From positions 1 to 55,379 of the forward strand of contig CAYFJO010000021.1 in assembly GCA_964343305.1 (NCBI GenBank): a stretch of 55,379 nt of DNA. The letters run 5' to 3'. The translations under genes and the position numbers were made by a program. This document shows positions 1 through 10,700 of this stretch, piece by piece. Source of the DNA: CAYFJO01 sp964343305. Lineage in GTDB: Bacteria; Planctomycetota; Planctomycetia; Pirellulales; Pirellulaceae. Each line of letters opens with the position of its first letter. The stretch's first letter is position 1. A model generated the notes under the pieces. That model saw only the letters and a program-made list of their open reading frames with translations. It searched no databases and was not told where the DNA came from.

Positions 1-752
<752 letters not shown>

Positions 753-767
753 TGCAGCTTGCTACGC

Positions 768-1403
768 TCAGATCTCATGCACGTCCGAAAGCCCTGGCAA
801 TAATTGGATGGCGGCCCGCAAACGCTTGATGGCACTCAAGTACCGGCCGCCGGCGCCGGACTTGGACATCCCCAATACCTGCGCCGCCTCGGCTGTGCTG
901 AGTTGTTCGAAATGCCGCAGCACCAGAATCTCGCGATCCGTCGCATCCATGGCGTCCAACTCGGCCTGAATCCGACCATGGACTTCGGCCTTCATGGCGG
1001 CTTGCGACGGCGATGCAATCCGGGCGGCAAATTGTTCCGCCAAGATCACGGAACTGGCCTGAGGAACACCCAGTGCGTGCAACGGCACCTCCCGGCGGGC
1101 GTCGCGTTTTTGTGTGCCCAGGTGCCGCGCGTGAATCTCGGCCAGTTTCAGTCCGGTCAAATGCCGTAACCAGAGATAGAACGGCAACTGTGGTGCCGCC
1201 GTGTAGTCGTCAAACTTTCTCGATGCATCCAGCAAGGCATCCTGGACGACGTCCGATTCGTCGACCCGCTGCTGAATTCGCGGATTGATCCGCAGCCGCA
1301 CCATCGACTTAAGCCGATTGCGATGCTGCGAAAACAAGTCATCACGAACGGCTGGGTCTCGCTTCGCTTCGTCGAGCAACTGGTTGTCCGGGTCACTAAA
1401 CAT
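768..1403 (-). CDS. ECF-type RNA polymerase sigma factor (planctomycete kinase-linked type)
   Basis: The protein has about 211 residues. Region 2 is visible as the stretch around RVDESDVVQDALLDASRKF (promoter -10 recognition and core binding). Region 4 is visible as DREILVLRHFEQLSTAEAA followed by a helix-turn-helix ending in SAIKRLR. Between them is a linker typical of planctomycete ECF-like sigma factors. I chose ATG at 1403. A TTG at 1424 would add seven residues (MADSQIP), and neither start has a clear Shine-Dalgarno sequence. No anti-sigma factor of the usual membrane type follows; a Ser/Thr kinase starts 15 bp downstream. Such pairs are common in planctomycetes, and control by phosphorylation is an inference. 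The gene is divergent from giant gene 1, so the shared 300-bp spacer may carry both promoters. Confidence 0.88.
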   Translation of the reverse strand: MFSDPDNQLLDEAKRDPAVRDDLFSQHRNRLKSMVRLRINPRIQQRVDESDVVQDALLDASRKFDDYTAAPQLPFYLWLRHLTGLKLAEIHARHLGTQKRDARREVPLHALGVPQASSVILAEQFAARIASPSQAAMKAEVHGRIQAELDAMDATDREILVLRHFEQLSTAEAAQVLGMSKSGAGGRYLSAIKRLRAAIQLLPGLSDVHEI

Positions 1404-1514
1404 GGGAATTTGAGAATCTGCCAACTTTTTTGCGGACGTTTATCCCTCGATTCTACTTAACAATCTAAGTGTCCGCACCCCATTCGCGCCTGTTACTTTC
1501 GCGGACCGCCGAAA

Positions 1515-1608
1515 GTCTCGACGCACTTCGCCGCTCGGGCGCAAAACCAGAGGCATCTGGTCTAGATTGCATAAGCAACCCGTCCCGAGCGGCGAACTGA
1601 GTCGAGAC
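1515..1608. repeat. Nested inverted repeat between the sigma factor and giant gene 1
   Basis: A 25-bp arm at 1515-1539 (starts GTCTCGACGCACTTCGCC) has its reverse complement at 1584-1608 with two mismatches. Inside the 44-bp centre lies a perfect smaller hairpin, ACCAGA (1546-1551) with TCTGGT (1556-1561). It sits in the only spacer between divergent genes here, so it may be a mobile palindrome or a regulatory structure. The rest of the 1404-1701 spacer shows no clear promoter to me. Confidence 0.8.
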
Positions 1609-1701
1609 AGGTCCCATGAACGAAAGAAAATGATGGGCTGATGCTCAATGTCCCTCGACAACTTGATCCGCACCAAATCCCACCACTGACGGAAAACACC
1701 C

Positions 1702-4700
1702 ATGATGAACGTATATCGCCTCTGGCGTCGGCTCTTTGCAACATTCAAGTCCCCAACACGATCAAAACAGCGATGTCGCCTCGGACATGAAATTGAGCCG
1801 TTGGAAGACCGCACGATGCTGGCCGTCGAGTTGGTCAGTGCTGCCGACGCGAGCCTGTTGGTTGACACCGCCAGTGGCGAAGATCCTCGCATCAGCGACA
1901 ACGGCCGTTATGTTGTTTTCGAAAGTGAGGCTCCAAACTTGGTTCCCGGCCAAGTCGATAGCAACGGCGCGTATGATGTCTTTTTGAGGGACCGTATGAC
2001 GGGAACCACCACGCTGCTCAGCCATACGGGCGACGGCGTGACGGCCGGCGACGCCATCTCGCGAGATCCCGCCATCAGCGGCGACGGCAGTACGGTCGTG
2101 TTTCGCAGCGAAGCCACCAACCTCGTCGCCGGCTTCGTGGACAACAACGGCGGCGACAGCGACATCTTCAAATCGGTGGGCGGCGCGGTGTCGCTGGTCT
2201 CGGGCGCTGGCGGGTCGGCGACCGCCGGCGGAGACGGAGATTCCAATCAGGAAGGCAACGGCGATGAAAACGACATCGCGATCAGCGACGACGGCAGCGT
2301 CATTGTTTTTGAGAGCAAAGCCACCAACCTGGTCGCCGGGTTTGTGGACAACAACGGCACCGGCTTTGACGATGCGGACATCTTTCGGTCCGCCGCCGGC
2401 GTGATCACGTTGGTCAGCGGCGCCGGCGGATCGGCGACACAGGGCGGCGATGGCGGGTCGAGTCGCCCTGTGATCAGTGGCGACGGCAGCGTGATTGTAT
2501 TCGAGAGCGACGCCGACGACCTGGTCGCGGGTTTTACGGATAACAACGGCAGCGGCTTTGGCGAGGAGGACATCTTCCAGTTGTCGGGGGGGACGCTCTC
2601 TCTGCTCAGCGGTGCCGGTGGCTCGGCCACCGTGGGAGGCGGCGGTGTGTCCAGTCATCCGTCGATCAGCACCGATGGTAGCGTCGTCTCGTTCTCGAGC
2701 GCGGCGACCGACCTGGTCGCCGGTTATGTGAACAACGGCAGCGGCCGTGAGATCTACCGCTCTTCCGCGGGCGTGCTGTCGCTGATCAGTGGCGCCGGCG
2801 GCTCGGCGACACAAGGCTCCGACGCGAATGCTGATTCCAAGTCGTTTGTCAGTGGCGACGGCGGCACGATCGTGTTCCAAAGCGCCGCCAACAACCTGGT
2901 CGCCGGCTTCGTGGATGGTAACAGCGGCGGCAACGACATCTTTCAATCGTCCGGGGGCACGCTGTCTTTGGTCAGCGGCGCCGGCGGCTCGGCCACTCAG
3001 GGAGCAGACGGCTTCTCGTCTCGTCCCATGATTAATAACGATGGCACGAAAATTGTGTTTCAAAGCTCAGCGACCGACTTGATCGCTGGATTTGTGGACA
3101 ACAACGCGTCTTTCGATGACATTTTCGTCTCCTCCAGTGGCACGCTTTCGCTGGTCAGCCATAGCAGTGGATCGACGACGGAGGGCGGCAGCCTGTTTTC
3201 ATTTGACCCGATCCTCAGCGGCGACGGCACAACGGCCGTGTATGAGAGCGAGGCCGACAACCTGGTCGCGGGGCTTTCCCCAGGCTCCGAGGGCGACATC
3301 TACGCCAACACGCTCGCCACGTCGATCAATGAAGTCGTCTCGCCGGCCGCCACGCCGAGCGCCTCGGGAAGCGGCGAAAGTGCGTTCAACACGCGAGATA
3401 CGTTCCTGAGATTCGTCAGCGACGACGGCCGCTTCGTGGTGTTCGTCAGCAACGCCAACAACCTGGTTGCCGGACAGGTGGATACGAACAACGGCGACGA
3501 CGCCTTCCTGCGCGACCGGCAGCTTGGGACCACGATCCTGCTCAGCCATACCGGCGACGGCGTGACGGCCGCCAATGGGCAATCTCTGCCCCCTTCGATC
3601 AGCGGCGACGGCAGCACCGTCTATTTTCGCAGCAGCGCCACGGATCTGGTCCCCGGTTTTGTCGGTAGCGGCGAGGTACAACTGTTCAAATGGCAAAACG
3701 GTGTGGTCACGCTGGTCAGCGGCGCGATGGGGTCGGCCACGGTCGCCAGCGATGGCGCAGTTGACGACAAATATGCAGTCAACGGCGACGGCAGCGTGGT
3801 CGCGTTCGCATCCGAAGCGTCGGACCTTGTTCCCGGCTTCGTGGATAACAACGGCAGTTCCTCCGGTGACACGGACGTGTTCAAGTCCGCCGCTGGCGTG
3901 CTTTCTTTAGTCAGCGGCGCTGGTGGTTCAGCGACCAATGGCGGCGATGGAGCAAGCCTCTTGCCGGCGATCAGCGACGATGGGTCGCGGATTGTGTTCG
4001 CCAGCGGCGCGAGCGACTTGATCCCCGGTTTCGTGGATAACAACGGCGTCGGCGGCCTGTCTACCGACATCTTTCAATCCGCGAGCGGCGTGCTTTCTCT
4101 GATCAGCCACCGGGCCGGTTCGACCGTCGAAGGGGGAAACGGAAGGTCCTTTGCCTTTGATGCTCGAATCAGTGGAGACGGAAGCACGATCGCATTTACC
4201 AGTTCGGCCAGCGATCTGGTAACCGGCTTTGTCAACAACAAGGCGGATGACGTTTACAGGTCTGTGGCAGGCACGGTTTCGCTGGTGAGCGGCGCAGGAG
4301 GCTCGTCGACTATCGGCGGTAGCGGGAATAGTTTTGATCCCGAAATCAACTTTGATGGTGGAACCATCGTATTCCGCAGCGAAGCGACCGATCTGCTCGC
4401 GGGATTCGTCGACAACAACGGATTTCAAACCGATCTATTCAAACTTTCGGGAGGGACGTTGTCGCTTGTCAGCGGTGCGCTGGGCTCTGCCACGCAGTCA
4501 GGCAATGGCCGTTCCGAGTCTCCTCGAGTCAGCGCGGATGGATCGAGCATTGCGTTTGAATCACTTGCAACTGACTTGATTCCCGGTTTCGTCGAGAACA
4601 ATGGCAGTTTCGACCCCGACGCGTATGTGTCGGTAGACGGCACCATGTTACTGGCCAGCCATACTCCCGGTTCCACAGTGACGGGGGCCAACGACCGCAT

Positions 4701-7700
4701 CTTCGGCATTCACATGAGCGCGGACGGCACTGTTTTGGGCATGGAAAGCGAGGCCGATAACCTGGCAGCCAACGACTTCAATTTCGGCGAGGAAGATATC
4801 TTCGCGTTCGAGGTCCCACAGAACGAAACCGAAATCGCTCTCGGCGCAGGTGTACTCACAATCACGGACATTAACGGTGGAACGTCCGATGATGATCTGA
4901 CGCTCAGCTATTCCGGCGGCACGTACACGCTCACCGACAACGGTGGCTTGTGGATTACGACCGCGATTCCCGGCGCGACGGGCGATGGGACCAGTACGGT
5001 TACCTTTCCCGATACGGGTGTGACGAGCATTGTGGTCGACACCTTGGGCGGAGACGATTCGCTGACCATCGATTTTGGCAGCAACTTCAGCGTGCCAATG
5101 CGGTACGACGGAGGCGAGACCGACGAATCGGCAGTCGGCGACAGCTTGACGCTGACCGGCGGCGGTACGTTTGCCACGGCGACCTACAACTTCGGCAACG
5201 TCGTGGGTGGTGACCTCGACAACGGCACGATCGACATCGACGGCAATCCGACCATCACCTACACCGGCCTGGAACCGATCACGTCGAATATCAACGCCAC
5301 CGACGCCACGCTCAACTACTCGGCTGCGGCCGAAGGGATTACGGTCGAGGATGCCGCGGCGGCCGGTCAGACCACCGCCAAATCGACGGCGGGCGAAACG
5401 GTCACGTTCAACAATCCGAGCGGCTCGCTGGCCGTCAATACCGGCGGCGGGGCCGACGTTGTGACCGTACTGGAACTCGACCCTGCCTGGACGGCCGACC
5501 TGTCGATCAACGGCGACACCGACGACGTCGTCAACCTCGGCGGCGACAGGAGCGTTGTCGATAGCAACGACAATGTGGGCCTGACGACCTCGCTCACGGT
5601 TGTGGATGGCAACCCCGCCATCGCGTACTACGATCTCACGAATAACGAATTGAGTTTCGCGCGTAACAGCCAGCCCAATGGGACCGGCACGTGGACGACG
5701 GCCACCGTGGACACCGCGGGCAGCCCCCCGTCGCTGGCGGTCGTGGACGGGAGGCCGGCGATCGCCTACTACGAGGGCACGAATGACGATCTGAATTTCG
5801 CCCGCAACAGCCAGCCCGATGGCAGCGGCACGTGGACCATCAACACGGTCGATGCCGCAGGCGTTGTGGGGAACTATGCGTCACTGGCAGTTGTCGATGG
5901 CAAGCCGGCCATCAGCTACCGGGATTTCAGCAATGGAGGTCTGAAGTTTGCGCGGAACAGCGAGGCCGACGGCAGTGGAACCTGGACCACCGTCACCGTG
6001 GAATCGGGGCTCGCTGTGGGTCTTTACACAACTCTGATGATTGTCGACGGGAATCCGGCCATCAGTTACTACGGCGGCGTCAATGGCGATCTCAAGCTCG
6101 CACGCAACACGCTTCCGGACGGCAGCGGAAGCTGGACCATCAGTACGATCGAAAGTGAAGGATCGGCGGGTCAGCACGCTTCGATGGCAATCGTGGACGG
6201 CAATCCCGCTGTCAGTTACTACACCGGGGTCATCATTGACACGCTGAGGTTCTCCCGCAACAGCCAGCCCGACGGCAGCGGCACCTGGACCACCGTTACA
6301 GTTGACTCGGCGGCAGGTGTGGGCGAATACACGTCCCTGGCGGTCGTGGACGGCAAACCAACCATCAGCTACTACGACACAACCAATGGTGATCTGAAGC
6401 TGGCGCAGAACAGTGCGGCCGACGGCAGCGGCACATGGACCACCTTGAAAATCGACACGGAGGGCGACGTGGGCGAGTACACGTCGCTGGCAATCGTAGA
6501 CGGCCACGCGGCGATCAGCTACTACGACCGTACCAACGGCGATCTGAAATTCGCGCGGGTTGGTCGAGGAATTGACAGCGGCGGCGGCGATGTGTCTATC
6601 ACCGGCGCGGAAGTAAACGTAATACGCGACATCTCGGTCGGCGCCGGCGACGTGTCACTGACGACCGACGCCGTTGACATCGCCGCGACACTCAGCGGGA
6701 CGGGAGATTTGTTGCTTGAGCCCCAGACGGTGTCGCGCTCGATCGGCCTGGGCAACGGCATTGGCGACCTGAACCTGACTGGAACCGAACTGGCATTTCT
6801 GGCCGACGGCTTTGCCGGCATCACGATTGGCGACACGACGACGGGGACCGGCGCAGTCGACGTCAATTCCGCCGCATTTACCGATCCCGTGACGATTGCC
6901 GGCGGGGCGACGACCGTGTTGGACCTGACCAGCGGCGGTACGCCGATCACGCTGTCCAGTTCTGCTTCCGTTTCCGTGGACCCAGGCGAAGCTTTCCTGA
7001 TCGACACGGTGGATGCAACTGGTGACGTGGGACGCGACGTGTCGCTGGCGATCGTGGACGGCACCCCGGCCATCAGCTACTTCGACAACACGAACATTGA
7101 TCTGAAGTTCGCTCGCAACGATGCGGCCGATGGCAGCGGGACATGGACTACTGTCAGTGTCGACACCGCCGGCAATGTGGGCCAGTTTACGTCGCTGGCG
7201 ATCGTGGACGGCAACCCGGCCGTCAGCTACTACGACATCACAAATGGCGATCTGAAATTCGCTCGCAACGATGCGGCCGACGGCAGCGGGACATGGACTA
7301 CGGTCAGTGTCGACACCGCCGGCAATGTGGGCTCTTACACGTCGCTGGCGATCGTGGACGGCAACCCGGCCATCAGCTACCACGACGGCACGAATCGCAA
7401 TCTGAAGTTCGCCCGCAACAGTGCGGCCGACGGCAGTGGCGCCTGGACCATCGTCAGCGTCGACACGCCGGACACGGTGGGCTTTTACACGTCGCTGGCG
7501 ATCGTGGACGGCAACCCGGCCATCAGCTACTACGACCTCACAAATGGCGATCTGAAATTCGCTCGCAACAGTGCGGCCGACGGCAGTGGCGCTTGGACCA
7601 TCGTCAGCGTCGACACGTCGGGCACGGTGGGCTCTTACACGTCGCTGGCGATCGTGGACGGCAACCCGGCCATCAGCTACCACGACGGCACGAATCGTGA

Positions 7701-10700
7701 TCTGAAGTTCGCCCGCAATAGTGCGGTTGACGGCAGTGGCACGTGGACCATTGTCGGCGTCGACACGGCGGACCAGGTGGGCGAGTATGCGTCGCTGGCG
7801 GTCGTGGACGGCAAGCCGGCCATCAGCTACACTGACCGCACCAATCAGGCAATGAAACTGGCCCGCAACAGCGCGGCCGACGGCAGCGGAACATGGACCA
7901 CGCTCACGCTCAGTGGCGCCGCGGAACGGGTCCGCCAATATACGTCGCTGGTGGACCTGAACGGCAAACCGGCCGTCAGCTACTTTGAATTCAACAATCG
8001 CGATCTGAATTTCGTGCGGGGCGTGGACCTGGACGGCATTGCGTCGTCCGGCGGCGACGTGACCGTGACGGCCGTGGGCGATATCACGGTCAATGGAGCC
8101 ATCAACGCCGACAACGGCACGCCCGGCAACGTCAGCCTGACCTCCACCACCGGCAACGTCATCGGCACGCCGGCCGGAATCGCCGTCACCGCCTCGACCG
8201 CCACCATCGACGGCAACCTGACCCCCGGCAGCTCGCCCGGCATCTTCACCGTCGCCGGCGACGCGCAACTGGCGGATGCTTCCACCTTCACCATCGAAAT
8301 CGACGGCACGGCGGGTGCGGGGGTTGCGGGTGGCCATGATCAACTCAGCGTTACCGGCAGCCTTGATATCGCCGGAACCACGATGTTAGCGACGGCGGGT
8401 TCAGCAGCAGTCTCGCTCGGTGACAGCTTCACCATCATTTCCCGCACCGGCGGGACAGGTACATTTGACGGGTTGGCCGAAGGCGCTGTGGTCAGCACTG
8501 ATTTCGTTGGTTCGGGATGGCCAGCTACGATCAGCTACCAAAGTGGCGACGGCGACGACGTGGTGCTGTTCGTCGATGCGAGCATCTGCCTCGAAGTAAC
8601 CAACACCAACGATAGCGGCGCCGGTTCTCTCCGCGATGCCATCAACTGCTCCAACAGCAATGCCGGCGTCGACACGATCACGTTCAACATTCCGGGTGCC
8701 GGGCCGCACACGATCGCGCCTCAGTCACCGCTGCCGGCGCTGATCGATGCGGTCGTCATGGATGCAACGAGCGAACCGGATTTCGCCGGCACGCCGGTTG
8801 TTGAACTGGAAGGCAGTTCGGCCGGCGCGGGAGCCAATGGGTTGGAAGTTCTGGGGGGCAATAGCACCGTTCGGGGGTTTGTCATCAATCGCTTTGACGG
8901 TTCCGGCATCCGGATCGAAAGCGGCAACCACAACACTATCGAAGGCAACTTTATCGGCACCGATGTCGCTGGCGCGGTGGACCAGGGCAATGGGCAACAT
9001 GGCGTATTGATTGTGAATTCGCTGAACAACACCCTCGGCGGAACAACCGCAGCGGCAAGGAATGTGATTTCGGGAAACCAATTGCACGGCGTCTCGTTGG
9101 CCCAGTCGACGGGCAACACAACGATGAACAAGGTCATGGGCAATCGCATCGGCACAACCGCTGCGGGAACCGCTTCCATTGGCAACTCGCTTCATGGTGT
9201 TCGCATCGGTGGTGGCACTGGCAACATGATTGGCGGAACTGCGACCGGCGCGGGCAACTTGATCTCGGGCAACCTCAATTCCGGCGTCAAGTTGGAAAAC
9301 AATGCCGACAACAATTTTGTCCAGGGCAACATGATCGGCACCGGCACCGCCGGAACGCTGGACCTGGGCAATGCCCAACAAGGCGTCTTCATCCTCAACT
9401 CGTCCAGTAACACCATCGGCGGGAGCGCGATGGGAGCGGGCAACGTGATCTCGGGCAACAATTTCAACGGCGTGTCCATCACCAAAACGACCGGCAACTC
9501 GACCGGCAACGTGCTTCAAGGCAACAAGATCGGCACCGATGCCGCTGGCAACACCGCGTTGGGCAACACTTTGCAAGGTGTTCGCCTGAGCGGCGTCGCG
9601 TCCAACACGATCGGCGGCGACAACATGGCCGACGAGCGCAATCTGATCTCGGGCAACGGTGAGTCCGGCGTCAAGCTGGAAAACGGTTCGACCAACAATT
9701 TCGTCCGGGGCAATGCCATCGGCACCGACATCTCCGGCACGCTGGATCTTGGCAACACCTTTCAAGGCGTTTTCATCGTCGATTCAAACAACAACACGAT
9801 CGGCGGCACGGGCGCTGGAGACGGCAATGTTATCTCTGGCAATAATCTCAACGGCATCTCGATCACGGGTACCAGCACAGGGACCGTGATCCAAGGCAAC
9901 GCCATCGGCACGAACGCCGCTGGCACGGCCGCTGTGGCAAACACGCTCAACGGAGTTCGCATCGGCGGCGCCAGCGGCCACACCATCGGCGGCATGGTGG
10001 CGGGCGCGGGCAACTTGATCTCGGGCAACAGTCAGGCCGGAGTCAAACTGGAAGCCAATGCGAACAACAACATGGTTCAGGACAACTTCATCGGAACGGA
10101 CATCAACGGCACGATGGCTCTGGGCAACACGCTGGACGGCGTGTTGATCGAGGATTCATCCAACAACACCATCGGCGGCACGGCCGCTGGAGCGGGCAAC
10201 TTAATCTCGGGCAACGACCGCAACGGAATCTTGCTGGCCTTCGGCCCCAATGCCAACATCATTCAAGGCAACACAATCGGCACGGCGCTCAACGGCACCA
10301 GTACCTTGGGCAACAACCGCGGCGGCGTGTCGCTTTTCCAAGCCACCAACACAACGATCGGTGGCACGGTCGCCGGAGCGCCGAACATCGTCGCGTTCAG
10401 CGGCATTGCCGCCGGAGTGGAAGTTACGGGCGGCACGTCATCCGGCAACGCCATTCGCCAAAACTCGATCTTTAACAACGCCACACTGGGCATCGAAGTC
10501 GGCATTGCCGGCGTCAGCGCCAACGATCCAGACGATCCCGACGTCGGTCCCAACCAAAAACAAAACTTCCCGGCCCTCTCAACCGTCGTCCTCACGGGCG
10601 GCAACCTGGACATCACCTACTCCGTACCCACGATCACTCCCAACGCAACGTTCCCGCTGTCCATCGAATTCTTCATCACCGACGGCCTCACTCGATCCGG

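Noticed and set aside
1762..10616. Minus-strand reading frames under giant gene 1
   Set aside because: Same reason: shadows of the PD40, SLAIVDG and beta-helix repeats, with no start signals or recognisable domains.
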